Made by a program: the position numbers and the translations under genes. From VBWE01 sp943372645 (lineage in GTDB: Bacteria > Bacteroidota > Bacteroidia > Palsa-965): a stretch of 64,000 bases of DNA. Shown here one piece after another: positions 52,096 to 62,208 of this stretch (positions within the stretch are counted from its first letter, which is position 1; every line of letters starts with the position of its first letter). The notes beneath the pieces are model-generated. The model was given only the letters and a program-made list of their open reading frames with translations. It did no database searches and was not told the DNA's origin. The stretch spans positions 1 to 64,000 of the forward strand of contig CALRZN010000005.1 in assembly GCA_943372645.1 (NCBI GenBank), written 5' to 3'.

Positions 52096-52226
52096 AGTTT
52101 GCAGTTTGCAATTTGCAGTTCTGTTCGTGTTACAGGAAGTTTGTTTTCCCTGCAAGCGATAAAGTAAGAAGGTATGCTGCGCAGCAAGGCATGATGCAGG
52201 GAACTGCAAACTGAAAACTGCAAACT
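52096..52226. repeat. Nested palindrome of GCAGTTTGCA-type motifs between convergent genes
   Basis: The arms at 52096-52121 and 52201-52226 pair over 26 bases with two mismatches. Inside them gttttccctgca pairs with tgcagggaac, and the centre contains ctgcgcag. The element lies between rnhB and rodA, which converge. It could terminate both transcripts or be a mobile-repeat remnant. Confidence 0.75.
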
Positions 52227-52275
52227 AGATCAGGGAAGAAAAACGATTTACAGCGATAACGAAATCGTAATCGGA

Positions 52276-53622
52276 TTACCGCAAAATATTCAACCGCTCT
52301 GCATCCAAACGGATAAACACAAACAGCAGAATGGTAAACGCCCACAGCGACGAACCACCGTAACTGAAGAAAGGCAGGGGAATACCGATTACCGGCACGA
52401 GGCCCACGGTCATGCCCACGTTTACGATGATGTGAAAAAGGAAAATGCCGGCTACGCCGTAGCCGTAGATGCGGCTGAAATCGGAGCGCTGCCGTTCGGC
52501 CATAGTGATGATGCGGATGATGAAAAACGCAAAGAGTAAAATAACCCCGGAGGTGCCAAGAAAGCCCCACTCTTCACCCACGGTGCAGAAAATAAAATCG
52601 GTTTCCTGTTCCGGTACAAAGTTAAATTTGGTTTGTGTACCCTCCAGGTAGCCTTTGCCGGTAAAGCCGCCCGAACCAATGGCGATGGTGGACTGTTTTA
52701 CGTTGTACCCGTATTTATTTTCGCGTTCCTGTATTTCTTTAATCTGTTCTTCGCGGTGTTTCATGTCCACCGTATCCAGTTTTTCCTTGTAATCGAGCCA
52801 TACTTTGATGCGGCCGGTCTGGTGGCTTGGAAGAATGTCCACCACTTTGCGGGTAAAGAGCGTGAACACCGCAAGCAGGCAGATTGCACTGCCTACGATG
52901 ACGATGTTCCAGAATGTACGGCGTATAAAAAGCAGCGTAAGCAGTCCGCCTGCGGCCACCACACCGATTACAATAAACGGAATGGTTGTTTCGTGGTAAT
53001 CGTATTTGATGCCGATGATGGCGCACGCTGCGGGCAGCAGTCCGGCCACAAACACAATTCCGGGAATCATGCCTTCGCGGTAAAAAATGCCGATGAACGA
53101 AACGATAACGATAGCGGCTCCGGTTTCATTCTGAAACACCATGATGATGAGCAATGGCACCACCATAAAAGCAAACGCCTTGAGCATGTTGCTCGCTTCG
53201 TTCTTTTTCACCCCCACATCGCTCATCAGCTTTGCGAGGGCTAAACCAATCGCGAACTTGATGAACTCTGCGGGCTGCACCCCGAAATCGCCGAATTTAA
53301 ACCAGGAGTGACTGCCTTTCACATCTTTGCCGACAAATATGACGAGCAGGTTGAGAAAGACCATTGCACCAAATATGTAATACGCGGTTGCCGTAAAAAA
53401 CGAAGCATCAATAATGATGATGGCCAGCGCAATCACCAATGCGCAGGCAATAAAAATCATTTGTTTACCGTAACGCTGGCTGAGGTCGAAAATGCTGCTG
53501 TGTTCTTCGTCGTACACCGCGGCGTAAATGTTTCCCCAGCCCATGAGTACCAGCAGCAGGTACATCCCGATGGTGATCCAATCGAGGTTACCGAAAAAAC
53601 TGCCTTCTTCCTGTCGCCGCAT
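52276..53622 (-). CDS. rodA: Rod shape-determining protein RodA
   Basis: This 448-residue SEDS-family membrane protein is the peptidoglycan glycosyltransferase of the elongasome and works with PBP2. About ten membrane helices are present. Typical stretches are FGVQPAEFIKFAIGLALAKL, GSGGFTGKGYLEGTQTKFNF, VPEQETDFIFCTVGEEWGF and PVIGIPLPFFSYGGSSLWAF. It is the last gene of the mre operon, 5 bases after mrdA, and is slightly longer than the 370 residues of E. coli RodA because of a periplasmic insertion. Confidence 0.94.
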   Translation of the reverse strand: MRRQEEGSFFGNLDWITIGMYLLLVLMGWGNIYAAVYDEEHSSIFDLSQRYGKQMIFIACALVIALAIIIIDASFFTATAYYIFGAMVFLNLLVIFVGKDVKGSHSWFKFGDFGVQPAEFIKFAIGLALAKLMSDVGVKKNEASNMLKAFAFMVVPLLIIMVFQNETGAAIVIVSFIGIFYREGMIPGIVFVAGLLPAACAIIGIKYDYHETTIPFIVIGVVAAGGLLTLLFIRRTFWNIVIVGSAICLLAVFTLFTRKVVDILPSHQTGRIKVWLDYKEKLDTVDMKHREEQIKEIQERENKYGYNVKQSTIAIGSGGFTGKGYLEGTQTKFNFVPEQETDFIFCTVGEEWGFLGTSGVILLFAFFIIRIITMAERQRSDFSRIYGYGVAGIFLFHIIVNVGMTVGLVPVIGIPLPFFSYGGSSLWAFTILLFVFIRLDAERLNILR

Positions 53623-53627
53623 GGTGC

Positions 53628-55493
53628 TTAATGATTGTCCGGTTTATCCGGAGCGTTTTTGCCGTTGATGAGGTTGCCCTCCAGCATACGTTTTTCCAGG
53701 TCGGGGCGTGTGATTTTCCCGTTGAGGTATTTTTCTATCATCAGGCTGGAAATAGGTGCGGCCCAGGAAGCACCGGTACCGGCGTTTTCAACGAGCACCG
53801 CAATGGCAATTTTCGGATTATTGCGGGGGGCAAAACACACAAACACCGAATGGTCTTTACCGTGCGGATTTTGTGCTGTTCCGGTTTTACCGCACACCTC
53901 TATTCCCGGAATCTGTGCCACACGGGCCGTTCCCGCTTCCACTACCTGCCACATGCCGTCAACCACATTGGCATAGGCCAGCGGATCGGTTACCTCGGTG
54001 TAATGTTTTTCACGCCACTTTGTCAGCGGTTCTTTGTCGTCACCGATGGAACGGACGATGTGCGGCGTATAATAATAACCACGGTTGGCAATGATGCAGG
54101 TGATGTTACACATCTGCAGTGGTGTTACACCCAGCTCGGCCTGTCCGATACCGAGCGAAATAACTGTTGACGCACGCCAGCCGCCTTTGCCGAATACTTT
54201 GTTGTAATAGTTCACGCTGGGCACGTTGCCTTTTAACTCGAAAGGCAGGTCAGTACCGATTTTGCGCCCCACACCAAAACTGAGTACGTAGTTGCGCCAT
54301 GCTTCAAATCCTTCCACCGAATTTTTATATTTCCGGTTTTCGACAATGGATTTGAACACGTATGAATAATATGAATTACACGAGTGGGCAATTGAACCTT
54401 TCAGATCGGTGGGGCTGCCGTGTGGGTGACATTTGGGTTTGCCCCCGAGCGGTGGGTACCCGCGTGCGCAGGGATACATCGTGGAAGCAGTGAGCACATG
54501 CTCCTGCTGCCCGATGAGTGCGTTCATGAGTTTGAATGTGGAACCGGGCGGATAATACGCCTGCAATGCGCGGTTAAACAACGGGTTGCCGATGGTGTCG
54601 TGCAGCAGGTCCACATAATGTTTGCGCAGATCCCGGCCCACGAGCAGGTTCGGATCGTAAGTGGGGCTGGTGATGAGCGCCAGGATTTCACCCGTTGATG
54701 GTTCAATAGCAACAAGGCCGCCGATCTTGTTCTGCATCAGTTTTTCGCCGTACTGCTGCAGCTCCGCATCCAATGTAGAAACGAGCGAAAGCCCCGGCAC
54801 GGCTGCCGTATCATAAATGCCGTCTTTAAAACTGCCCTTGATGTTGTTGTGTACATCGCGCATTTTGATACTTACGCCCTTGGTGCCGCGCAGGTATTCT
54901 TCGTAGCCTTTTTCAATGCCGCTTACGCCGATGTAGTCGCCCGATTTGTAGTACGGATTTTTTTTCATGCCGCGCTCATCTACTTCGCCAATGTATCCGA
55001 GCAGGTGAGCCGCCACAGGCATGGGATATTTGCGAACGGTGCGGGGCTGCACAAAGAATCCGTTGAATTTATACAGCTTCTCCTGGATGCGTGCGTTGAG
55101 TTCGGGCAATACCTGCGCCTCAAAAATGTAGGTGCGGTAATCGTACTTCGCATTTTTCAGGTTGCCACACATGCGGATCATGCGTTTGATAAATTCGTCT
55201 TTATCAATGTTCAGAATCTTGCACAGCTCCAGCGTATCCATGCCTTTCATGTCGCGGGGCACACACATTAAATCGTACGCCACCTGGTTAAACACGAGCA
55301 GCTTGCCGTTGCGGTCGTAAATGGCGCCGCGGGGCGGATAATCGGTTTTGAAAACAAATGCCTGGTTACGTGCACTCAGTTTGTACGTATCGTTTACCAT
55401 CTGCACATAATACAGCCGCCCGATGTAGGCGAGCGCAACCAGCACGACAACAGCGATAACACCATACCGGCGTTCGGAAAACGGAGCAATCAT
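53628..55493 (-). CDS. mrdA: Penicillin-binding protein 2
   Basis: This 621-residue class B transpeptidase crosslinks peptidoglycan during elongation. It has an N-terminal membrane anchor (YGVIAVVVLVALAYIGRLYY) and a pedestal/dimerisation region (to about 260). The transpeptidase domain has SxxK at Ser318-Lys321 (GSTFK), SxN in AHSCNSYYS and KTGT at Lys536. The GTAQNPHGKDHSVFVCFAP stretch is typical. It overlaps mreD by 4 bases upstream and is followed by rodA. Confidence 0.94.
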   Translation of the reverse strand: MIAPFSERRYGVIAVVVLVALAYIGRLYYVQMVNDTYKLSARNQAFVFKTDYPPRGAIYDRNGKLLVFNQVAYDLMCVPRDMKGMDTLELCKILNIDKDEFIKRMIRMCGNLKNAKYDYRTYIFEAQVLPELNARIQEKLYKFNGFFVQPRTVRKYPMPVAAHLLGYIGEVDERGMKKNPYYKSGDYIGVSGIEKGYEEYLRGTKGVSIKMRDVHNNIKGSFKDGIYDTAAVPGLSLVSTLDAELQQYGEKLMQNKIGGLVAIEPSTGEILALITSPTYDPNLLVGRDLRKHYVDLLHDTIGNPLFNRALQAYYPPGSTFKLMNALIGQQEHVLTASTMYPCARGYPPLGGKPKCHPHGSPTDLKGSIAHSCNSYYSYVFKSIVENRKYKNSVEGFEAWRNYVLSFGVGRKIGTDLPFELKGNVPSVNYYNKVFGKGGWRASTVISLGIGQAELGVTPLQMCNITCIIANRGYYYTPHIVRSIGDDKEPLTKWREKHYTEVTDPLAYANVVDGMWQVVEAGTARVAQIPGIEVCGKTGTAQNPHGKDHSVFVCFAPRNNPKIAIAVLVENAGTGASWAAPISSLMIEKYLNGKITRPDLEKRMLEGNLINGKNAPDKPDNH

Positions 55494-56008
55494 TCGGCAG
55501 CTTTATTGCGGTAAAACAGCAGCTGGGTTACCAGCAGGAAAACCAGGGTGGCCACGGAACTCAGCACGATGCGGAGCAGTGTCCAGAAAAAATCATGAAA
55601 CGAAAACACTTCGAGCATAAACAGCATGAAGTGGTGAATAAGCACAATGATGCCCGCAAACGAAATAAACCACAGCCGTCCCATCAGCTGCATGTTGGGC
55701 TGCATGGTGTTTTCGTAACCGTCGCGGGGCGACATAAACCGCAGCAGCGCGGGACGCATAAACCCGATGAACGTACACACCGCTGCGTGCATGCCCATGG
55801 TATTGTAAAACACATCAACGCTGATACCGGTTACAAAACACACGATCAGCGCAATCCACGCCGGCAGTTCAAACGGCAGCTGGATGATGAACAGCACATA
55901 CAGGAACGGGTTTACGAACGGACCAAGCTCCATGTTTTTGAGCACGAGTCCCTGCACCAGTACGAGCACCAGGAAACGGAAACCATGCCGGAGGATATCG
56001 CTGATCAT
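55490..56008 (-). CDS. mreD: Rod shape-determining protein MreD
   Basis: This is a 172-residue protein with about five membrane helices (FLVLVLVQGLVLKNMELGPF, FLYVLFIIQLPFELPAWIAL, CFVTGISVDVFYNTMGMHA). Sequence conservation in the family is low; the call rests on size, topology and its place between mreC and mrdA. It overlaps both neighbours by 4 bases (ATGA). Confidence 0.9.
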   Translation of the reverse strand: MISDILRHGFRFLVLVLVQGLVLKNMELGPFVNPFLYVLFIIQLPFELPAWIALIVCFVTGISVDVFYNTMGMHAAVCTFIGFMRPALLRFMSPRDGYENTMQPNMQLMGRLWFISFAGIIVLIHHFMLFMLEVFSFHDFFWTLLRIVLSSVATLVFLLVTQLLFYRNKAAE

Positions 56009-56847
56009 TTGTCTTTATCGCTTTCCAGTGTTTTTTTCTGCAGTTCCTGCTGCTCGTCTTTCATCAGGTTGCGCACCACGTACACGTATTTCAGTTTCTT
56101 GAAATCCGTTGTCAGTTTTGCATCCACGGTAAAAAAGTTGTCACCCGATTTGATTTTGAACGTTTGCACAATGCCTACCGGTATGCCTTCCGGAAATGCA
56201 TCGCCCAGTCCGCTTGATACCAGCGTGTCGCCTTTTTTCATCTTGGCATGCGAAGGCAGATCGTGCAAAATGGCCGTGGTGTAATCGGGCGGATTCCAGT
56301 CGAGCTGCCCGAAGGTGCCGTCTTTTTTCAGTTTCGCACTCACGTGCATGTCTTTGTGCAGCAGCGACATCACCGTGCAGAAATTTTCGGAAACATCTTT
56401 CACAATGCCCACAATGCCGTCGGGACTGATTACGCCCATGTCGGGTTTAATGCCCTGCGCGCTGCCGCGGTTCAGTGTGATGTAGTTGTTGCGCCGGTTC
56501 ACGGAGTTGTCCACCACCTTGGCTTCCACATACTGGTATTGCTGTTTGTAGATGGTGTCGTTAATCGTATCCACGTTGGTGGTGTAATCCATAAACGCAC
56601 CTTTCTGCTGTGAACGGAGCAGTGCGTTTTCGCGGGCAAGGCGTGCGTTTTCGGCTTTCAGTCCGAAATACTCGGTCATGTTGTCGCGCGCTTCGAGCAT
56701 GGAACCGGTAAGTGCATTGGCGGTGGAAACAGCGCCTGCGCGGTGAAAGTAGTTGTAGCGTACAAGTAAACTGACAGCAAAGAACTCCAGCGCCAGGAAA
56801 AGCAGGAAAAAATAATTCCGCGTTAAAAAAACAAGGAGGTTGCGCAT
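56005..56847 (-). CDS. mreC: Cell-shape protein MreC
   Basis: This 280-residue protein has an N-terminal membrane helix (NYFFLLFLALEFFAVSLLV), a coiled coil (about 50-85, ENARLARENALLRSQQ) and a periplasmic beta domain (VVDNSVNRRNNYITLNRGSA, VISPDGIVGIVKDVSENFCT). It links MreB filaments to the cell-wall synthases. It starts 22 bases after mreB and overlaps mreD. Confidence 0.93.
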   Translation of the reverse strand: MRNLLVFLTRNYFFLLFLALEFFAVSLLVRYNYFHRAGAVSTANALTGSMLEARDNMTEYFGLKAENARLARENALLRSQQKGAFMDYTTNVDTINDTIYKQQYQYVEAKVVDNSVNRRNNYITLNRGSAQGIKPDMGVISPDGIVGIVKDVSENFCTVMSLLHKDMHVSAKLKKDGTFGQLDWNPPDYTTAILHDLPSHAKMKKGDTLVSSGLGDAFPEGIPVGIVQTFKIKSGDNFFTVDAKLTTDFKKLKYVYVVRNLMKDEQQELQKKTLESDKDK

Positions 56848-56869
56848 GTCCTGCTACGGATGAAGAACG

Positions 56870-57892
56870 TTACTTGATAAGGAACGGAAACTTGTCAATG
56901 TTCTTCAGGCAGATGCCTGTGCCGCGTGCAACTGCGCGCAGCGGATCGTCGGCCACGTGCACCGGCAGTTTGGTTTTCAGTGAAATGCGTTTGTCGAGGC
57001 CGCGCAGCAGCGAACCGCCACCTGCCAGGTAAATGCCCGTGCGGTAAATGTCGGCCGAAAGTTCCGGCGGTGTCATTTCGAGTGCATTCAGAATCGCTTC
57101 TTCAATTTTCGAAATGGATTTGTCGAGTGCGTGTGCAATTTCTACATACGACACATAAATTTCTTTCGGGATACCGGTCATTAAATCGCGGCCGTGTACT
57201 GCAAAATCCGGCGGCGGGTTGTCAATCTCCGTCATGGCCGCACCCACTTCAATTTTGATGCGTTCCGCGGTGCGTTCACCGATGAGGATGTTGTGCTGGC
57301 GGCGCATGTATTCTTCAATGCTGCCGGTAAATTCATCACCCGCAATGCGGATGGATTTGTCGCACACAATACCGCCGAGTGCGATAACCGCAATTTCGCT
57401 GGTACCACCGCCGATGTCAATAATCATGTTGCCCATCGGTTCTTCCACGTCAATGCCGATACCGATTGCAGCGGCCATCGGTTCGTGCACGAGATACACT
57501 TCTTTTGCACCGGCGTGTTCGGCCGAATCGCGTACCGCGCGTTTTTCCACCTCGGTAATGCCGGAGGGAATACAGATCACCATGCGCAGCGAAGGCTGGA
57601 ACAGGCGGCGGCCGGGATTAATCATGCGGATCATGCCGCGGATCATTTCTTCTGCTGCGTGGAAGTCGGCGATCACACCGTCTTTCAGCGGACGAATGGT
57701 TTTGATGTTTTCGTGGGTTTTGCCGTGCATCTGCATGGCCTGCTTGCCCACCGCAATCACTTTTCCGGTTGTACGGTCAATAGCTACAATTGACGGTTCA
57801 TCCACAACAACTTTATCGTTGTTAATGATCAGCGTGTTCGCTGTTCCAAGGTCAATGGCTATTTCCTGTGTAAAAAAATCGAATGCACCCAT
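56870..57892 (-). CDS. mreB: Rod shape-determining protein MreB (bacterial actin)
   Basis: This 340-residue actin-fold ATPase has the phosphate-binding signature IDLGTANTLI near the N-terminus. RMVICIPSGITEVEKRAV, GNMIIDIGGGTSEIAVIALG and LAGGGSLLRGLDKRI are also visible. The length is as expected. It lies 36 bases after purH, in the purH-mre arrangement common in Bacteroidota. Confidence 0.96.
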   Translation of the reverse strand: MGAFDFFTQEIAIDLGTANTLIINNDKVVVDEPSIVAIDRTTGKVIAVGKQAMQMHGKTHENIKTIRPLKDGVIADFHAAEEMIRGMIRMINPGRRLFQPSLRMVICIPSGITEVEKRAVRDSAEHAGAKEVYLVHEPMAAAIGIGIDVEEPMGNMIIDIGGGTSEIAVIALGGIVCDKSIRIAGDEFTGSIEEYMRRQHNILIGERTAERIKIEVGAAMTEIDNPPPDFAVHGRDLMTGIPKEIYVSYVEIAHALDKSISKIEEAILNALEMTPPELSADIYRTGIYLAGGGSLLRGLDKRISLKTKLPVHVADDPLRAVARGTGICLKNIDKFPFLIK

Positions 57893-57928
57893 TATGTCTT
57901 TCCTGTTCCTGGTGTGATAGTTGTTTGT

Positions 57929-59455
57929 TTAATGTTTGAAATGGCGCACGCCTGTAAATACCATGGCCATGCCGTGTTCATCGCAGTAGGCAACTGAATC
58001 TTTGTCTTTGATCGATCCGCCCGGTTGTACCACGGCATGAATTCCGGCTTCATCTGCTATCTGCACACAATCTGCAAACGGGAAAAAAGCATCCGAAGCC
58101 ATTACCGCACCGTTCAGGTCGAAGTTAAAATTCTTCGCTTTGTGAATCGCCTGGCGCAGCGCATCCACGCGCGAGGTCTGCCCGGTTCCGCTGGCCAGCA
58201 GCATTCCGTTTTTGGCAAGTACGATGGTATTTGATTTGGTGTGTTTCACCACTTTGTTGGCAAATTCAAGATCCGCATACTCTGCGGCAGTAGGAACTGA
58301 TTTGGTTACCGGGTTCATCGCTGACGCCGGCTCCACACTCATGTCCTTGTCCTGCATCATCACCCCGTTCAGCAGCGTGCGGAACGTGCGCACCGGCAGC
58401 GCCGCATTTTTCTGGATGAGGATGATGCGGTTCGCTTTCTGTTTCAAAACCTCCAGTGCATCGGCCGCGTACCCCGGGGCAATGATGACTTCAAAAAACA
58501 GTTTGGTAATTTCATCGGCCGTGGCTTTGTCCACTTCCGCGTTGGTAATCAGTATGCCGCCGAAGGCCGAAACCGGGTCAGCCGCCAGTGCGTCGTTCCA
58601 TGCTTCGAGTACCGTCGGGCGCGAGGCGATGCCGCAGGCGTTGTTGTGTTTGAGAATCGCAAACGTAGTTTCGGTAAAATCACCGATCAGGTTCACCGCT
58701 GCGTCCACATCCAGCAGGTTGTTGTACGAAAGCTCTTTGCCGTTCAGTTTTTCAAACAACCCGTCGAGGTTGCCAAAAAACCAGCCCTGCTGGTGCGGGT
58801 TTTCGCCGTAGCGCAATACCTGCGATTCCTGGATGCTCTGTTTGAAAACCGTTTCCTGCCCGTTGCTGTTGAACCAGTTGAAAATGGCCGAATCGTAATG
58901 CGAACTCGTGTTGAACGCACGCACCGCAAAACGGCGGCGGTCGTCGAGGTCGGTTTTGCCGCCCTTGCTGTTCAGCAGCTCCAGCAGCGACGGATAATCG
59001 TTCCGCGAAGAAACAATCACCACGTCTTTGAAATTTTTTGCAGCCGCACGGATGAGTGAAATGCCGCCAATATCAATTTTTTCGATGATGTCCTGTTCCG
59101 CAGCGCCTGAGGCCACCGTCTGTTCAAACGGGTACAGGTCCACAATCACCAGGTCAATCTCCGGAATCGCGTATTCTTCCAGCTGATCCACATCCGACTG
59201 CAGTTCGCGGCGGCTGAGAATGCCCCCGAAAATTTTCGGATGCAATGTCTTTACACGCCCGCCGAGTATGGACGGGTAGGAGGTGAGTTCTTCCACCGGC
59301 GTAACCGGGATATCGAGTTTTTCGATGAACTCCTGTGTGCCACCAGTGCTGTACAGGTGAACCCCCAATTCGTTTAGTTTCCGGATAACCGGCTCCAGGT
59401 GGTCTTTGTAGAACACCGAAATCAATGCGTTTTTTATCGTTTTTGAACCGCTCAT
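57929..59455 (-). CDS. purH: Bifunctional AICAR formyltransferase/IMP cyclohydrolase
   Basis: This 508-residue enzyme carries out the last two steps of IMP synthesis. The N-terminal IMP cyclohydrolase domain has ALISVFYKDHLEPVIRKL, YSTGGTQEFIEK and VDLYPFEQTV. The C-terminal formyltransferase domain has LRYGENPHQQGWFFG, FAILKHNNACGIA and SDAFFPFADCVQIADEAGIH. The ATG at 59455 is preferred over an upstream ATG at 59503, because a -7 box (TAGCTTTG, minus strand, 59476-59483) lies between them and predicts a 16-base leader. It heads the cell-shape operon. Confidence 0.95.
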   Translation of the reverse strand: MSGSKTIKNALISVFYKDHLEPVIRKLNELGVHLYSTGGTQEFIEKLDIPVTPVEELTSYPSILGGRVKTLHPKIFGGILSRRELQSDVDQLEEYAIPEIDLVIVDLYPFEQTVASGAAEQDIIEKIDIGGISLIRAAAKNFKDVVIVSSRNDYPSLLELLNSKGGKTDLDDRRRFAVRAFNTSSHYDSAIFNWFNSNGQETVFKQSIQESQVLRYGENPHQQGWFFGNLDGLFEKLNGKELSYNNLLDVDAAVNLIGDFTETTFAILKHNNACGIASRPTVLEAWNDALAADPVSAFGGILITNAEVDKATADEITKLFFEVIIAPGYAADALEVLKQKANRIILIQKNAALPVRTFRTLLNGVMMQDKDMSVEPASAMNPVTKSVPTAAEYADLEFANKVVKHTKSNTIVLAKNGMLLASGTGQTSRVDALRQAIHKAKNFNFDLNGAVMASDAFFPFADCVQIADEAGIHAVVQPGGSIKDKDSVAYCDEHGMAMVFTGVRHFKH

Positions 59456-59475
59456 AAGCCCCTTGAAAATCGTGT

Positions 59476-59483
59476 CAAAGCTA
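59476..59483 (-). promoter_or_regulatory. -7 box of the purH-mre operon
   Basis: TAGCTTTG on the minus strand is an exact TAnnTTTG match. It lies 21 bases before the chosen purH start and within the longer alternative frame, which supports the shorter protein. Confidence 0.5.
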
Positions 59484-59721
59484 CAAACTTTTAACCCCCG
59501 CATTTTGCCCGAAACCCCTGTTTTGGCGCTTTGTTGATAACTGGTTGAAATTGTTCATAAGTGTAAATTTTTTGCGGATAAGTGTAATGCGACAAAAGGC
59601 ATTTGAGCGGAACGAAAAAAAGACGCCTAAACAGGATGGCTAAAATTTACTAAATTCGTTTTACCGCCTTTTTAGTTTGTCTTTGTGTTACATTATTAAT
59701 CGAATTTAAAACAATAGCATA

Positions 59722-62208
59722 ATGAAAAAATTTATACTTTTTCTGAACGTATTGCTTTTTTCTGCAGCTGTAAGTGCACAGCCCGCTTCCTGGAATTCCC
59801 GCGGTGTGGGCGGCGGCGGGGCGTTGTTTTCGCCTTCGATTAACCCGGCCAACACGCAGGAACTGTATGTTGCCTGCGATATGTCGGAGCTTTTTCACAG
59901 CACCGATTTTGGTGCATCGTGGGGCCAGGTGCATTTTTCGGAACTGCAGGCTTCGCACGATTCGAAGGTGTGTTTTACCGCAACAGCTAACCTTTTATAT
60001 TGTGTGGATTATGCAAATGATCTTTCCATCCCGGTAAAGAGCACCGATGGCGGCCTTACGTGGAGCGCGCTTGCGGGCAACCCGGATAATAATGAATGGA
60101 CATATTCCGTGAACGTTGATTACAATAATCCGCAGCGCGTAATCCTTTCCTACTACGGTGAACTTTTTATTTCGCAGGATGGCGGCAACACATTCAACTC
60201 GTTTCATACCGCGCTGAATAACGGTGCCGGCGTAACCGTGGGCGGTGTGTTTTTCGATGGCAATCTGATTTTTGTAGGCACCAACGATGGGCTGCTGGTT
60301 TCATCCAACGGCGGTACAACGTGGACGACCGACAATTCAACCGGCATTCCGAACGGGCAGCAGATCTGGTCGTTTGCAGCGGGCAAAAGCGGGAACACCA
60401 CGCGCCTGCTGTGCCTCACGGGCAACAGTGCAGATATATACGTGGGGCTGGTCGGTTCCGATTATTATAATTTTATGCAGGGCATTTACACCATGGACTG
60501 GGGCAGCAACACGTGGACCCCGCGCATGCCTGCAAACGGAAACGACTTCCCGATGTTTGTGGGCATGGCCGGAAACAACATTACTACGATGTACGCCGGG
60601 GGCAGCAACAGCAACGGCTATCCGCATGTGCTGCAGAGTACCAACGCCGGTGTAACATGGACGCCGGTGTTCAACACCGCTTCAAACCAGAACATCAGCA
60701 CCGGCTGGAGCGGGCAGGGCGGCGACCGCGGCTGGGGATACGGCGAATGTATTTTCGGCATGGCCGTGGCTGCAAACGATGCGAATACCGTGGCCTTCGG
60801 CGATTTCGGTTTTATACACGTAACCAATAACGGCGGCGTAAACTGGCGCCAGGCGTACACGGATATTGCGGATCAGCATCCCGCAGGGGCAAACACACCA
60901 CCCGGCGACAATTACCACAGCATCGGCATTGAAAACACCACGTGCTGGCAGGTGCACTGGATGGATGTGAACAACGCGTTTGCCTGTTACTCCGACATCC
61001 GCGGCATGCGCAGTACGGACGGCGGCAGCAGCTGGTCGTTCAATTACACCGGGCTCAATGCCAACTCCACGTATCGCATTGCGCAGCATCCCAGCAATGG
61101 AACCATTTATGCGGCCACTTCAAACATCCACGACATGTACCAGAGCACCCGCCTGCAGGACGCGATACTGGACGGCACCGACAACGAAGGCAAAATTCTG
61201 TACTCCACCAACAACGGGCAGACGTGGCAACTGCTGCACAATTTTGGTCACCCGGTATTCTGGATCGTGCTCGATCCGAACAACGCCAACCGCGCGTACG
61301 CCAGTGTGATTCATTATAATGGAGGGAATGGCATCGGTGGTGTATATCGCTGTGATGACCTGCAGAACCTCGGTTCCTCCACCTGGACGTTACTCGCTGA
61401 TCCGCCGCGTACACAAAAACACCCGGCTTCATTGGTGGTGTTAAACGACGGTAAGCTGATAGCAACATTCTCCGGAAGGCGCACCAGCGCAGGCGCATTC
61501 ACCAACAGTTCCGGCACCTTTATATATGATCCTGCAGGAAACAGCTGGACGGATGTGTCTGATCCGGGCATGTATTACTGGACCAAAGACGTGGTGATTG
61601 ATCCGAACGACGCGCAGCAGAACACCTGGTACGTGGGCGTATACAGCGGCTGGGGCGGCCCGCCAAACGGCCTCGGCGGCCTTTACAAAACCACCAACCG
61701 CGGCCAGTCGTGGACCCGCATCAACGCGCTCGACCGCGTGGCCTCCTGCACCTTCAATCCAAACAATCCGAATGAAATTTATGTCACTACGGAACAGAAC
61801 GGCCTGTGGATGAGCAGCAACATCAACGCCACCACGCCCACCTTCAGCGCGGTAAGCAGTTATCCCTTCCGCCAGCCGGAGCGTGTTTTCTTTAATCCGT
61901 ATAACCTGGCGGATGTGTGGGTGACGAGTTTTGGGAATGGGATGAAGATGGGGAGTGTGGTGCCGAATTCAATTTTAAATGCTGCTGCTGCGGAGCAGGT
62001 GCTGCATGTTTATCCGAACCCGGTAAATGATGTGTGTACAATAGTAACCGCTGCCGGAACGTCAATACGCATCACCGACCTGAATGGAAAAGTAGTGCTG
62101 CAGGAAAAGGCAGAAGGTCCAGTTGTCCAGTTGTCGTTATCCGGATTTGCACCCGGCGTTTATTTTATCCAGGCCGGAACGTCGCATGCACGTGTTGTAA
62201 AAAAATAA
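59722..62208 (+). CDS. Large secreted beta-propeller (sialidase/xyloglucanase-like) protein with T9SS type A sorting domain
   Basis: This 828-residue protein has a signal peptide (MKKFILFLNVLLFSAAVSAQ). Most of it is a series of BNR/VPS10-type blades (LFHSTDFGASWGQVHF, VKSTDGGLTWSAL, LFISQDGGNTFNS, LYKTTNRGQSWTRI). The opening GGGGALFSPSINPANTQELY resembles GH74-type double propellers, but I cannot identify catalytic acids. The last 75 residues or so are a T9SS type A domain (HVYPNPVNDVCTIVT, then APGVYFIQAGTSHARVVKK). It is a secreted or surface enzyme or binding protein. Confidence 0.82.
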   Translation: MKKFILFLNVLLFSAAVSAQPASWNSRGVGGGGALFSPSINPANTQELYVACDMSELFHSTDFGASWGQVHFSELQASHDSKVCFTATANLLYCVDYANDLSIPVKSTDGGLTWSALAGNPDNNEWTYSVNVDYNNPQRVILSYYGELFISQDGGNTFNSFHTALNNGAGVTVGGVFFDGNLIFVGTNDGLLVSSNGGTTWTTDNSTGIPNGQQIWSFAAGKSGNTTRLLCLTGNSADIYVGLVGSDYYNFMQGIYTMDWGSNTWTPRMPANGNDFPMFVGMAGNNITTMYAGGSNSNGYPHVLQSTNAGVTWTPVFNTASNQNISTGWSGQGGDRGWGYGECIFGMAVAANDANTVAFGDFGFIHVTNNGGVNWRQAYTDIADQHPAGANTPPGDNYHSIGIENTTCWQVHWMDVNNAFACYSDIRGMRSTDGGSSWSFNYTGLNANSTYRIAQHPSNGTIYAATSNIHDMYQSTRLQDAILDGTDNEGKILYSTNNGQTWQLLHNFGHPVFWIVLDPNNANRAYASVIHYNGGNGIGGVYRCDDLQNLGSSTWTLLADPPRTQKHPASLVVLNDGKLIATFSGRRTSAGAFTNSSGTFIYDPAGNSWTDVSDPGMYYWTKDVVIDPNDAQQNTWYVGVYSGWGGPPNGLGGLYKTTNRGQSWTRINALDRVASCTFNPNNPNEIYVTTEQNGLWMSSNINATTPTFSAVSSYPFRQPERVFFNPYNLADVWVTSFGNGMKMGSVVPNSILNAAAAEQVLHVYPNPVNDVCTIVTAAGTSIRITDLNGKVVLQEKAEGPVVQLSLSGFAPGVYFIQAGTSHARVVKK

